Assembly: GCA_023392615.1 (NCBI GenBank)
Contig: JAEVYT010000017.1
Coordinates: 372,001-436,000, forward strand
Length of the DNA: 64,000 nt
Direction of reading: 5' to 3'
Origin: Bacillota bacterium
Lineage (GTDB): Bacteria; Bacillota; Clostridia; Lachnospirales; Lachnospiraceae
The notes under the pieces are model-generated. The model searched no databases. It was not told where the DNA came from and saw only the letters and a program-made list of their open reading frames with translations. Shown piece by piece: positions 25,439 to 35,277 of this stretch. The position numbers were made by a program, and so were the translations under genes. Within the stretch, counting starts at the first letter, position 1. Every line of letters starts with the position of its first letter.

Positions 25439-27790
25439 ATGAGAAAGATACTGATGCATGTAAAGGGTAATATCAAAAAGACAATGGGTCATACCATATC
25501 ACTGTTTATTATGTTCTTGATTGCTTCTCTGTTGCTAAATATCGGTTTGTTGATTTGTTTTAATTTGGGAGATTATTTTAATAAAACCACGAAGGAATTG
25601 AAAACGCCAAATATCTATTATATTATGCCAACCTCACTTTATAGTAAGGAAGTGAATGATTATCTGTATGATAATGCAAATATTAATAGTCTTCATAAGG
25701 AAAATGCTTACTGGGCAAATGCAGAGATTAAATACAAGAGTGAGAAACGTAATAAAGCGTTTCTTTTTAAGGATATGGATCAGGTTCGTGAGATGGGTCA
25801 GTGGAAATTTGTTGGAAAGCATCTTCCTGCTGACAGTATGTCAATCTACTTACCTTATCTGTTTGAGCTGCAGGGGGGATATCACCTCGGTGATAAAATT
25901 AAGATGACTTTTCAAGATCATAGCTTAACTTTTACAATCAAGGGCTTTGTTGAGGATGTGTACTTTTCCTCTCCGGAACTGGGCTTGCTGGGAGCTTATT
26001 TACCACATAACACTTATGAGAAAGTCGGAGCATTCTTAGGAGAAAGCGATAAGGCGACACTTATTTATGCGAATTTAAAAACTGTAAATAAGGATATAGA
26101 AACAGGATTAAGAAAGATGATAAAACAAGATAATACTTTGTTTCAAACCGACACGACAAAAACACTTTTTTCAATCGATCTAAATCTTACAAAAATGTCT
26201 CGTACGATGATGGCAAGTATTGTTTCTATTATGATTGTTGCATTTTCATTTATTATCTTATTTGTCTGCTTGATTGTAGTTCGATTTCGTATCAATAATA
26301 GTATAGAAGATGATATGGTTAAGATTGGGTCTATGAAAGCAATCGGATATACAAGTGCACAGATTAGAATATCAGTTATACTACAATTTGCTATGATAGC
26401 TTTTATAGGGGCGTTGGCAGGTATTGCGTTGTCCTATACAACAATTCCGGCATTGTCTTCAGTCTTTGCACAACAGTCCGGATTAAAATGGAAACAAGGA
26501 TTTGATGCTAGTATCAGTTTGACCTCATTATCCATTGTTTTGATTATTGTTGTTTTTGTTGCAATTCTATCATCAAAAAGAGTTAGAAAGCTGCACCCAA
26601 TTGTTGCACTTAGGGGTGGGATTGTTACGCATAACTTTCAAAAAAATCATATGCCACTAGATCGATCCAGAGGAAGCCTTCCAATTTTATTTGCACTAAA
26701 ATCAATTCTTCAAAATAAAAAGCAGAGCTTTATGATCATGTTCATTTTAGTTACAGCATCCTTTGCTCAAACCTTTGCAGTAGTGATGTTTTATAACACC
26801 TCGGTTGATACGAAAGCATTTTTAGAAACTCCCGGAGTGGAATTATCAAATGCAATTGCTGTATTAAAACCGGATGAGGGACAGCAATCAATTGTGGATA
26901 AAATCAGTAAGATGAAAGAAGTTAGAAAAGTACAGTTTCTAGATGAAACAATGGTCAACATAGATAAGAGTGAAGTTAGCGTATATGTGATGAAGGATTA
27001 CTCGAACAAAGAAACAATTACTTTATATAAGGGGAGATATCCTATTCATAATAATGAAATTGTATTAGCAGGTCATCTGGCTGAGATGTTAGGAAAATCA
27101 ATCGGAGATAATGTAGAATTAAAAAAGGATGATAAAAAAGCTACTTTTATTGTTACCGGGTTAAGCCAAGGTGCTTATATGGGTGGAATGAATTCCTCTA
27201 TCACTTATGATGGTATCATGAAATTAAACCCTGGTTTTAAGCAACAGACATTAAATATATATTTGAAAAAAGGAGAGAATGCTGCTACTTTTGTAAAAAA
27301 ATTAGATAAGATATATGGAGATAATCTTCGTTATACCTTAGATATGGATGAAAATATGAAGCAGGGAGCAGGTGTATATGTCGCCATCGTCTCCAAAGTA
27401 GGTATTGCAATTTTAGCAATCACGATGGCGGTAGTTTTTCTGGTGTTGTACTTTGTCATTAACTCCACTGTGGTAAGAAAGAGGCGTGAGCTCGGTATTC
27501 AAAAAGCAATAGGTTTTACAACCTTTCAGTTGATGAATCAATTGTCCCTAAGCTTTTTACCACCAATTATTATTGGAGTATGTATCGGTTGTGTAGTTGG
27601 TATGACGCAGACGAACTCTATTATGACCATTGCTCAAAGCGGTATGGGGATCTCAAAGGCAAACTTTATTATAACTCTAGGGTATATCACTTTATTTGGA
27701 GTAGGAATCATAGTTATCTCATATATTACATCAATCTTAATTACTCTGCGTATTCGTAAAATATCTGCCTATGCGTTAGTTACAGAATAG
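25439..27790 (+). CDS. FtsX-family ABC transporter permease
   Basis: A protein of about 783 residues with an N-terminal membrane segment, an extracellular domain of about 200 residues, three segments (near 250-380), then a second half with the same plan, each half carrying an FtsX core (VKIGSMKAIGYTSAQIR and RELGIQKAIGFTTFQLM). Together with the upstream ATPase it forms an exporter or mechanotransmission unit likely sensed or controlled by the adjacent two-component pair. The ATG at 25439 is chosen; the frame begins at a GTG overlapping the ATPase stop. Confidence 0.9.
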   Translation: MRKILMHVKGNIKKTMGHTISLFIMFLIASLLLNIGLLICFNLGDYFNKTTKELKTPNIYYIMPTSLYSKEVNDYLYDNANINSLHKENAYWANAEIKYKSEKRNKAFLFKDMDQVREMGQWKFVGKHLPADSMSIYLPYLFELQGGYHLGDKIKMTFQDHSLTFTIKGFVEDVYFSSPELGLLGAYLPHNTYEKVGAFLGESDKATLIYANLKTVNKDIETGLRKMIKQDNTLFQTDTTKTLFSIDLNLTKMSRTMMASIVSIMIVAFSFIILFVCLIVVRFRINNSIEDDMVKIGSMKAIGYTSAQIRISVILQFAMIAFIGALAGIALSYTTIPALSSVFAQQSGLKWKQGFDASISLTSLSIVLIIVVFVAILSSKRVRKLHPIVALRGGIVTHNFQKNHMPLDRSRGSLPILFALKSILQNKKQSFMIMFILVTASFAQTFAVVMFYNTSVDTKAFLETPGVELSNAIAVLKPDEGQQSIVDKISKMKEVRKVQFLDETMVNIDKSEVSVYVMKDYSNKETITLYKGRYPIHNNEIVLAGHLAEMLGKSIGDNVELKKDDKKATFIVTGLSQGAYMGGMNSSITYDGIMKLNPGFKQQTLNIYLKKGENAATFVKKLDKIYGDNLRYTLDMDENMKQGAGVYVAIVSKVGIAILAITMAVVFLVLYFVINSTVVRKRRELGIQKAIGFTTFQLMNQLSLSFLPPIIIGVCIGCVVGMTQTNSIMTIAQSGMGISKANFIITLGYITLFGVGIIVISYITSILITLRIRKISAYALVTE

Positions 27791-27809
27791 AGTAAACTTA
27801 ATAAAGAGA

Positions 27810-27927
27810 GCTGTTACAAAACAAATAATCATTTGGAAATAATATTGTATTGCAACAATACACAATTTCGGAGACTGTGTTTAAGGCAAAACAAGATTGT
27901 TCTAGATGATTATTTGTTTGTAACAGC
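27810..27927. repeat. 118-bp inverted-repeat element between convergent genes
   Basis: GCTGTTACAAA-ACAAATAATCAT on the left matches the reverse complement of the right end (ATGATTATTTGTTTGTAACAGC) with one extra A, giving 22-bp arms. Inside are smaller hairpins (TATTGT/ACAATA). It may be a MITE or a long bidirectional terminator for the permease (+) and the MATE gene (-). Confidence 0.6.
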
Positions 27928-27972
27928 CCTTTAATATACTGACTTCATCAAAATATAGACGATTTTATACTA

Positions 27973-29322
27973 TTAATGAACGATAGATTTCTTCTTCCAT
28001 TTGCCTTGTTTATAGCGGATAACGCTTGCAGCTGCAGTGATAAACCAGGTAAGAGCTGTTGTACCCCACACGCCCCATATACCGATGAAAGGAATTGCTA
28101 CTAACAGACTGGCAAAGCCAACTCTACCGATAACTTCAATAAATCCGTTTATCATGGAATAGAAGGAATCTCCGCATCCGTTAAGGACACCACGAGTGAT
28201 ATAAATCATGCCCAAAGCAAAATACATTGAACTAGTAATACGAATTCCGAATGCCCCTAATCGGATCGATTCTGGATTCTTTACAAACAATTGCATCATG
28301 ATATGACCACCGAACTGAGCAGCTAAGAGAGCACAAAAACTAAATATTGCTACAATAAGGATGCTCTTATGGTAACCCTGTTTAACACGGTCAATTTTAT
28401 TTGCACCAATATTTTGCCCAGCAAAGGTTGCAATAGCAGCACCAAAGGAATTAAAAGGCTGTTGAATTAGCTGCTCTATTCTACTAATACCGGCAAATGC
28501 GGCCATTGCTGTCTCTCCGAATCGATTTACAACACTTTGTAATGACACAAGTGAAATGGCAATAACGGAGTTTTGGATGGCTACTGGAACACCTATACGG
28601 ATACATTTTGTGATTATTGGCCAACTTACTTTAAAATCACTTTTCTGTAGCTTGAAATATGGGTTTTTCTGAATAGCAAATATAATACATCCAAACGCTG
28701 CGGAAGCTTGTGAGATAACAGTAGCGATTGCAGCACCGGCTACACCAAGTTTTAAAACAGGTATAAATAAAATATCCAAAAGGATATTCAGTAAACAGGA
28801 AGCGATAAGAAAATATAAAGGAGTTTTCGAATCACCTAATGATCTGAGGATAAAGGCGATAGCATTATAAGATGCAACAGCGATCATCCCAGCCGATAAT
28901 ACCTTTAAAAAGGTGGAGGCATTAGGAAGTAAATCAGCCGGAGTTTTTAAAAATATTAATACCGGCTCAGCCAATAGGAAAGCTAAAAGGCTCATCGCGA
29001 TAGCGACTGTTCCAATTACATAGATGGAATTAGTGATTGAACGCTTTACTTGAGCGTCTTCTTTTGCCCCAAAGTACTGTGAGATGATGATTCCGATACC
29101 ACTCGCGAAACCTAGGACTACAGAAAAGAATAAAAAGCTAATGGAGCCAGTACAACCGACTGCTGCGAAGGCTTCATCGCCAATAAAATGCCCTACAAAT
29201 ACAGCATCAATTATATTATATAATTGTTGAAAAACATTACCGATCAGCATCGGTAAGGAGAACTTTATTAAATGGGATATTACATTTCCGTTTGTCATAT
29301 CCTGAACGTATTTTGCTGACAT
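27973..29322 (-). CDS. MATE-family multidrug/cation efflux transporter
   Basis: A 449-residue protein with about twelve membrane segments in two homologous halves. The N-terminal MTNGNVISHLIKFSLPMLIGNVFQQLYNIIDAVFVG is typical of clostridial MATE proteins; the second half begins near GVPVAIQNSVIAISLVSLQ. Exports cationic compounds in exchange for Na+ or H+. The start follows AGAGGTAGAAT on the minus strand. Single gene; substrate unknown. Confidence 0.92.
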   Translation of the reverse strand: MSAKYVQDMTNGNVISHLIKFSLPMLIGNVFQQLYNIIDAVFVGHFIGDEAFAAVGCTGSISFLFFSVVLGFASGIGIIISQYFGAKEDAQVKRSITNSIYVIGTVAIAMSLLAFLLAEPVLIFLKTPADLLPNASTFLKVLSAGMIAVASYNAIAFILRSLGDSKTPLYFLIASCLLNILLDILFIPVLKLGVAGAAIATVISQASAAFGCIIFAIQKNPYFKLQKSDFKVSWPIITKCIRIGVPVAIQNSVIAISLVSLQSVVNRFGETAMAAFAGISRIEQLIQQPFNSFGAAIATFAGQNIGANKIDRVKQGYHKSILIVAIFSFCALLAAQFGGHIMMQLFVKNPESIRLGAFGIRITSSMYFALGMIYITRGVLNGCGDSFYSMINGFIEVIGRVGFASLLVAIPFIGIWGVWGTTALTWFITAAASVIRYKQGKWKKKSIVH

Positions 29323-29812
29323 ATTCTACCTCTACTTTATGTAATTAAATATAGTTTAAATTCTGGTTTCAAAAATACTAAAGTATTGAACTCTTGTTAA
29401 TAAACATCAATGCCTTATACTTTGATACTAAAATTAATTATTATATTGTGTGAAAGCTTTCTTATGATGAATACAGATATAAAATTAGACTAATCTGGAT
29501 GAAACAGTATAACGCTGTGAACTGAAAATCTATTTTTGATGTGAGATGATTTTTCGTTATTCATGTAGCTTCTAGTTTTACACACTTATTATACGTTATA
29601 ATTATTAACTTGATTTGTCAATATATCAGGGCGATAAATCCATGTCTTATCCTATACTTTAGAATTGTTAAAAAAACATATATAGTTCATAATTCTTTTT
29701 TATGTCATTCAAGAGGGTTATATTATGTGAGAATTATGATTTTTTATTTGCTTAAGCCACTTGTTTGGGTATATTTACTATTGTTTCGGTAATGATATTT
29801 TCTTAATGAGAC
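29323..29812. other. AT-rich spacer between divergent transporter genes
   Basis: About 490 bases with very high AT content. I see no supported gene; the open frame at about 29610-29792 lacks a ribosome binding site and shows no protein-like signal beyond hydrophobicity from AT codons. It must hold the MATE promoter near 29340-29400. Confidence 0.55.
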
Positions 29813-29841
29813 TTGAGACTAATTTATTTTTATGATATTAT
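29813..29841 (+). promoter_or_regulatory. Likely promoter of the Ca2+/cation antiporter gene
   Basis: TTGAGA (29813) and TATTAT (29836) are separated by 17 bases; an overlapping TATAAT at 29839 is an alternative -10. Transcription from here gives a leader of about 210 nt before the gene. Confidence 0.5.
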
Positions 29842-29909
29842 AATAGTAAATAAATATGTTTTATTTACGGTTGCCGAATTATTATGGTAAGAAAAATGAC
29901 TTTTAGGGT

Positions 29910-29941
29910 GGAGAGTCTCTCTTTTGAGACGCTCCTTTTTT
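29910..29941 (+). terminator. Early terminator in the antiporter leader
   Basis: GGAG-A-GTCTC, loop TCTTTT, GAGAC-G-CTCC form a stem followed by six T residues, about 120 bases before the start codon and on the coding strand. It lies within the inferred 5' leader, so it suggests control by attenuation, possibly riboswitch-driven. I could not match the upstream 60 nt to a known riboswitch. Confidence 0.6.
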
Positions 29942-30061
29942 GTTGTGTAAAAATCACTCGGCATAATAATGACACAGCAATCACGCTTACGGTAATATGA
30001 AGTATAAAAAGTAGGGAGCCAAAATGAGATATATTTAAATTACTAGTAAGGAGATGAAAAC

Positions 30062-31105
30062 ATGACAAAATTTTTAGAAGGATCCAATATAATCATTGTG
30101 TTAGTGGTTCTTATCGTATCTTTATTTATCTTATCGAAATCAGCAGATTTATTAGTAGATAATGCAGTAAAGTTATCAAAAATATGGGGGTTGCCGCAAA
30201 TTGTAATTGGTGCAACCATAGTATCGTTAGGAACTACACTTCCGGAGCTTTCCGCCTCTGTCGTATCCTCTTTGCAAGGAAAAGGTGGTTTTGCATTAGG
30301 AAATGCAGTCGGATCGATAATTACAAATACCAGTTTGATTATCGGAGTAGGTGCTCTGTTTGGGAAAATTCCCGTAAATAGAAAGGCTTCTCAAAAGCTT
30401 AGCTTATTAATTATTGCAGTGTTTTTATTAATATTACCTACTTTTGCATATAAGATACAAGGAGAGAATGGGGTGATTCCTCAATGGATGGGAGTCGTAT
30501 TTCTAATATTGATTCCTGTTTATGTATTCTTTCTTGTATATCAAGAGAAAAACAATAAAGATAAAGAGGGTCAAGATGAAAAGGTTTCGCAATCTGATAC
30601 TTTTAGTTCAGAGGAGTCAGCAATAGATGATAAAGATAATGGCACAATACTTATTATTTTCATTTTAATAATAGTTGCTGCAGCGTTAATTGCAATCAGT
30701 TCATCCGGCTTAGTTAGTGCTGCGGAAGTATTGGCAGTAAAAATTGGTATTCCTGATGTGGTCATTGCGTCCACTCTTGTAGCATTTGGTACCAGTGTTC
30801 CGGAATTAAGCACTTGTATATCAGCTGCTAAGAAAAACTTTGGTGGCTTAGCCCTAGGTAATATTATGGGGGCAAATATTCTAAATATTCTGTTAGTAGT
30901 TGGAGCGGCAGCGGCAATTGCTCCTGGGGGAATCAGTGTTACACAGGAATTTTATAATATTCACTTCATCGCAGTGGGAATTATCGTATCTTTCTTTGGA
31001 TTTTTTGCTTATAACAGTAAGTATGATGAGATCAGTAAGAAGGAAGGAATATTACTGATAGCCATTTATGCAGTTTATGTGGGGGCGAATTTGTTGATGG
31101 GTTAA
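30062..31105 (+). CDS. Calcium/sodium antiporter (CaCA family, YrbG-like)
   Basis: A 347-residue membrane protein with two Na_Ca_ex repeats. The ion-binding signatures are VSLGTTLPELSASVVSSLQGKG (first repeat, shown in part) and AFGTSVPELSTCISAA (second), in inverted topology. A charged cytoplasmic loop (about residues 163-195, rich in K, D and E) separates them. It exchanges Ca2+ or another cation for Na+ or H+. AAGGAG precedes the ATG. The leader carries an early terminator. Confidence 0.92.
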   Translation: MTKFLEGSNIIIVLVVLIVSLFILSKSADLLVDNAVKLSKIWGLPQIVIGATIVSLGTTLPELSASVVSSLQGKGGFALGNAVGSIITNTSLIIGVGALFGKIPVNRKASQKLSLLIIAVFLLILPTFAYKIQGENGVIPQWMGVVFLILIPVYVFFLVYQEKNNKDKEGQDEKVSQSDTFSSEESAIDDKDNGTILIIFILIIVAAALIAISSSGLVSAAEVLAVKIGIPDVVIASTLVAFGTSVPELSTCISAAKKNFGGLALGNIMGANILNILLVVGAAAAIAPGGISVTQEFYNIHFIAVGIIVSFFGFFAYNSKYDEISKKEGILLIAIYAVYVGANLLMG

Positions 31106-31129
31106 TGTAACTCATTTAATTAATATAAC

Positions 31130-31180
31130 AGGGATATTCTCAAACATTTATTTCTGGTTGTTTGGGAACATCCCTTTATT
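31130..31180. terminator. Bidirectional terminator between convergent genes
   Basis: AGGGATATTCTCAAACA pairs with TGTTTGGGAACATCCCT over 17 positions (two G-U pairs), followed by TTATTATT. It ends the antiporter gene and the minus-strand chemoreceptor gene. Confidence 0.8.
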
Positions 31181-31221
31181 ATTATGTTAATAATATTGGT
31201 TTAAATGGATAGTTAATTTAC

Positions 31222-33363
31222 CTAAACACTTCTTATATCAATCACTTCAGTCCTTGTGTATGTAATCGATTGTGGTACTTCATTCGCTACCAGATAATTA
31301 TACAGAGCGATAACCGGATCATGACCTTGTCCGAACGCGTCCTGTCCCATCGCTGTTGATACCAGACCTTCCTTGATTAATTCAATAACACTGTCATCAT
31401 AATCAAAGCAAACTATAGTAGTTTTGCCCTTGCGACCCATATCAGTTATTGCTTTAGCAGCACCCTGGATACCGCCGGTTACAATTACGATAACTTTGAG
31501 GTTTGGATGTTTTTTGAGTACCGTTTTAGTTTGTTCATAAAGTATCTTATCATCAATCTCAGCTGTAAGCTGTTCTACGACCTTTACTTTTCTCTTTTTG
31601 CGGATAGCTTCGTTAATGGCATCAGTACGAATCTTATTAATTGTAGTTGCTAGAGTTCCGTGTAAAATTGCAATTTCACCGTCTTCATCTGCTGCCTTTG
31701 CAGCAAATTCACCTGCTTTAATACCGGCGGCATGAACGTCCGGGCCAAAATAGGAGAGACGTTTTGCACCATCTTTAAAATCACAATTAAAGGCCATCAC
31801 GGCTACCTTGTTTTTCTCTGCACTTTTAAGACATTCATCTGCGTTTCCAATAAATCCGGGTACAACAATACCATCATAACCCTCTTCAAATTTTTCACGA
31901 ATGGTTCGATCAAAATCCTCACCGGTAACCTCGAAACCGATATAATCTACGATCGTATTTTTAGATTTCAGCTCGTTCTTAGCATATAGTGCACCCTGTC
32001 TTACACCTTGCCAGAAAGGATGATCCAAAGGACTGATGAATGCAATTCTTAAAGGCTTAAGACTAACCTTGCTAACCGGTACAATAGAAGTCTTGTATCG
32101 TTTAAGTAAGCGTTGAATATCCGAGAGCAAATTCTTAAGTGAGAGAGCCTGACTGTTAATTATTTCATTCTCAGCAAGTTCTTCCTGAGTAACAGCAGCA
32201 ACATCTTCTGTAACGGATGAAATCTCCTGGGAAGAGTCGTGAAGTATCTGTGCTTTCTCACTGATTCCATTTGTATTTTCATTAATCAGTTGAGATTCAG
32301 CTGATACCTTTCTCATATCATCACTAAGAATATTTGCATTTTTATTAATAGTATAGAAGGAGTCCTTCACAGAAGTGAAGATGTCCTTGCTAATATTGTA
32401 GCTGTCAACACAGCTTGCGATGCTGTCGCTGACCTTGGCATTACTACTTAATATATTAGACACGAGGTTATTAATCTGGGTAATACTATTCCTAGTTGCC
32501 GCGGATAACTTGTTCATCTCCTGAGAGACAACAACGAAGCCTTTTCCTGCTTCACCTGCCCTGGCAGCCTCGATCGCTGAGTTCAGTGATAGAAGAGTAA
32601 GTTGCTCAGTAATATTCATGATTAATCCATTTACCTGATCGATTTGATTCAGATTTGAATTCAATGCATTAATGAAGGTAGCAGTTTCTGTTAAATTAAC
32701 GGAGATTACTTCGACCTGCTCGTTATAGCGATCGAGATGTTCGGAACCTTCCTGTGTAACCTTAACAGTATTGTCCACAAATCCCTCAATATTTGCGAGG
32801 GTATATGTAATATTGTTTGTTCGTTCGCTTACCTCTTTAATTCGTTCTAGTGTATCAGTAACGATTTTTAACTGCTCCTGTGCTTTCCCCGCAACCACAG
32901 CCATGTTTGAGGCAATATGTTCATTTCCTTTGTAACTCATATCCAAGCTCTTAGTAACATTATCAACCGCATCGGATAAGATAATAACATTGCTCTTCGT
33001 GGATTCAATAAAGTTCATAAGATTTCTCTTCATATCATTGAAGGCAATGGACAATGTCTCCAGACCTTTTGTTTTGTCGGTCATGATGTCACTGATATTT
33101 AATTCACCTTTTGAAAAAGTTACCGCATTTTTGTCAATTTGTTGGACAGCATTAAAAAATCGTAACATAAATATTAATTGTATTAGTAATAAAAGAATTA
33201 CTACGATCAGTCCATACGAAAGTGATGTTTGTAGCATTTTTATATCTAGAAATGTTACAACACAAAACAGAGCGATAAGAACTAGTACTAATATCGAGAT
33301 AGAACATATGAAAAACCTGGTTTTGTTGCGATTATTCCCTTTGCTGACTTGTTTTTCCGTCAT
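31222..33363 (-). CDS. Chemoreceptor-like protein with C-terminal sugar-binding-protein domain
   Basis: The 713-residue protein has two N-terminal membrane segments (about 17-39 and 49-70) joined by a very short loop, a helical linker, and an MCP signalling hairpin whose tip is LTLLSLNSAIEAARAGEAGKGF (residues 256-276). From about 433 to the end it has a Peripla_BP_4-like domain (LRIAFISPLDHPFWQGV, EGYDGIVVPGFIGN, CFDYDD). Topology puts both MCP and binding domains in the cytoplasm, reversing the usual order of extracellular sensor before MCP. Likely an intracellular ligand sensor feeding the chemotaxis array. The start follows AAGGAGG. Confidence 0.85.
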   Translation of the reverse strand: MTEKQVSKGNNRNKTRFFICSISILVLVLIALFCVVTFLDIKMLQTSLSYGLIVVILLLLIQLIFMLRFFNAVQQIDKNAVTFSKGELNISDIMTDKTKGLETLSIAFNDMKRNLMNFIESTKSNVIILSDAVDNVTKSLDMSYKGNEHIASNMAVVAGKAQEQLKIVTDTLERIKEVSERTNNITYTLANIEGFVDNTVKVTQEGSEHLDRYNEQVEVISVNLTETATFINALNSNLNQIDQVNGLIMNITEQLTLLSLNSAIEAARAGEAGKGFVVVSQEMNKLSAATRNSITQINNLVSNILSSNAKVSDSIASCVDSYNISKDIFTSVKDSFYTINKNANILSDDMRKVSAESQLINENTNGISEKAQILHDSSQEISSVTEDVAAVTQEELAENEIINSQALSLKNLLSDIQRLLKRYKTSIVPVSKVSLKPLRIAFISPLDHPFWQGVRQGALYAKNELKSKNTIVDYIGFEVTGEDFDRTIREKFEEGYDGIVVPGFIGNADECLKSAEKNKVAVMAFNCDFKDGAKRLSYFGPDVHAAGIKAGEFAAKAADEDGEIAILHGTLATTINKIRTDAINEAIRKKRKVKVVEQLTAEIDDKILYEQTKTVLKKHPNLKVIVIVTGGIQGAAKAITDMGRKGKTTIVCFDYDDSVIELIKEGLVSTAMGQDAFGQGHDPVIALYNYLVANEVPQSITYTRTEVIDIRSV

Positions 33364-33524
33364 TCGAAGTCCTCCTTATCCTTATGGCAAATAAGTATAA
33401 AGTTAAACGACAATTATACTTATTGATATACAAATATTAACATTATTCCGTATAAAAAACAATCAAATTATTCAAGTTTTGATATATTTTTATATTATCT
33501 TTGCACGTCGGTAATGGCTGTCAC

Positions 33525-33553
33525 TTGACACATATTGGATTAACAATTATCAT
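33525..33553 (+). promoter_or_regulatory. Sigma-A-type promoter of the ABC-2 operon
   Basis: TTGACA (33525) and TATCAT (33548) are separated by exactly 17 bases. Transcription would start near 33560, about 40 bases before the first permease gene. Confidence 0.7.
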
Positions 33554-33601
33554 AAAGAATATATTACCAATAATGTAAATATTCGTATAGAGAGGTGGGG
33601 A

Positions 33602-34393
33602 ATGAAACCTTATTTATATGTTGCAAAAATCAAGATTTTATCCGTTTTGGCATATCGATTTGATGTCTTATCAACCATTCTGATTCGATGCCTGATTGTT
33701 GTGGCTACCTCGTATTTTTGGATTGCGGCTTATGGTAGTCATGATGCTGCATTTGGAGTGCTAAAAAGCCAAATGCTTACCTATTCCATTATGTCGGCTG
33801 TGCTTTCCTGTATCCTTACTGCTGATGTTGAGGATAGGATTATCCAAAGCGTTCGAAAAGGAAATGTTGCAATTGATATGATAAAACCTATTAATGTATT
33901 CGGAATGTATCTAGCTGAGGACTTAGGGGGCATCGCAGTATCCATATGTCAGAATGCAGTCCCGGTTTTAATTATATCCTCCTTCGTAATTCAAGTTCCG
34001 ACTCCTTCCTCAGCACTCAATCTGATATTGTTCTTAATAAGTGTAGTGTTTAGCTACCTAATCAATTGGCTCATTGCAGCGTCATTTTCCATGCTTTCCT
34101 TCTTCTTGATCAGTATGGGACCATTGCGCCAGGTTAAGATAAATCTGATACGTATTCTATCAGGAAGTATCATCCCATTGTGGTTTTTTCCGGATAGTAT
34201 TCAGATGGTACTTAAATATTTACCTTTTATGTATTTATATCAGTTACCGTTAAGTATCTATATTGGAAAATGGAAACTTCAGGACATCTTATCACAACTT
34301 GGGTTACAGATAGTATGGATTGTAATCTTATATCTGGTCTTTAAGTTGGTTCAGAAAAAAGTGATATCCAATGTGTTAGTTCAGGGGGGATGA
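33602..34393 (+). CDS. ABC-2 family transporter permease, first subunit
   Basis: A 263-residue membrane protein with six segments, of the ABC-2 class found as two different permeases plus an ATPase (PF06182-like). The internal segment PINVFGMYLAEDLGG follows the first transmembrane pair, as in that family. GAGGTGGGGA precedes the ATG. It probably exports a lipid, drug or polysaccharide-type substrate with the next two gene products; the substrate is unknown. Confidence 0.82.
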   Translation: MKPYLYVAKIKILSVLAYRFDVLSTILIRCLIVVATSYFWIAAYGSHDAAFGVLKSQMLTYSIMSAVLSCILTADVEDRIIQSVRKGNVAIDMIKPINVFGMYLAEDLGGIAVSICQNAVPVLIISSFVIQVPTPSSALNLILFLISVVFSYLINWLIAASFSMLSFFLISMGPLRQVKINLIRILSGSIIPLWFFPDSIQMVLKYLPFMYLYQLPLSIYIGKWKLQDILSQLGLQIVWIVILYLVFKLVQKKVISNVLVQGG

Positions 34394-34400
34394 TAGATTG

Positions 34401-35216
34401 ATGCGAGCGGAGTTAAAACACTATTTAAGTGTGGGGATACATTTTATTAAAATGTCAATACAGACATCCTTAGAATATCCGGCGGAATTAATTGGATGGC
34501 TGTTTGCCAATCCGATTCAATTTATATTGGGAATTGGGACAATAAAATTTGTCATAGCGGAATTTGGTACACTAAATGGATGGGGATTTGGGGAGCTGGC
34601 GTTTCTATATGGTATTGCAGTGATGAGTCATGGGTTATCCGTAATTTTATTTATCCAGACCTGGTGGATGGGTAATTTCATGCTGGAAGGCGGGTTCGAC
34701 TTATTCATGCTTCGTCCGATGAATGTGCTGTTCCAATTCTTTTTTATGGTGTTTAACTTGATTGGAATTACGGATATGATACCGGGTACGATTATATTTA
34801 TCTATGGATGTACGCAGATTCATTTTCATATAACTTTTATTAATGTATTTATGATTATAACGATATTGATTGGTGCGACGTTAATTCGTGGGGCATTGTT
34901 TCTGGTGACTGGTTCCCTAGCATTTTGGACAAAGAGCAGGAGTAGTATGGTGCTATTCAATTTAACGATGCTAGACCAAACAACGATGTATCCGCTAACC
35001 ATGTACCCAAGAGTGGTTCAAATTATCTTCACATATATCCTACCCTTTGGTTTTATCAGCTTTTATCCTGCAAGTGACTTTTTAGGTAAGAATAATAATT
35101 TTAGTTTTCCACCTGGGATAGGTTGGTCTACGCTGATTATTGGAATTTTCGTATTTTGGTTGTCGACAAGAGTATTTCGTAGAGGATTGTCAAGATATGA
35201 AAGTGCCGGTTCGTAA
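34401..35216 (+). CDS. ABC-2 family transporter permease, second subunit
   Basis: About 271 residues and six membrane segments; the MLRPMNVLFQFFFMVFN segment is the family's counterpart to the PINVF segment of the first subunit. The ATG at 34401 follows GGGGGGA; a TTG directly upstream (34398) is also possible. It lies 7 bp after the first permease gene. Confidence 0.82.
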   Translation: MRAELKHYLSVGIHFIKMSIQTSLEYPAELIGWLFANPIQFILGIGTIKFVIAEFGTLNGWGFGELAFLYGIAVMSHGLSVILFIQTWWMGNFMLEGGFDLFMLRPMNVLFQFFFMVFNLIGITDMIPGTIIFIYGCTQIHFHITFINVFMIITILIGATLIRGALFLVTGSLAFWTKSRSSMVLFNLTMLDQTTMYPLTMYPRVVQIIFTYILPFGFISFYPASDFLGKNNNFSFPPGIGWSTLIIGIFVFWLSTRVFRRGLSRYESAGS

Positions 35217-35277
35217 TGCGCAGAAGATATGATAAAAGATAGTATAGAAGGTAGTATAGAAGGTAGAGGGAACTTAT

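Noticed and set aside
29610..29792. 60-codon frame in the long spacer
   Set aside because: No ribosome binding site and no family; hydrophobicity is explained by AT-rich codons.
29850..30061. yybP-ykoY manganese riboswitch before the cation antiporter
   Set aside because: The conserved internal loops could not be found; only the terminator is convincing, so no riboswitch class is claimed.
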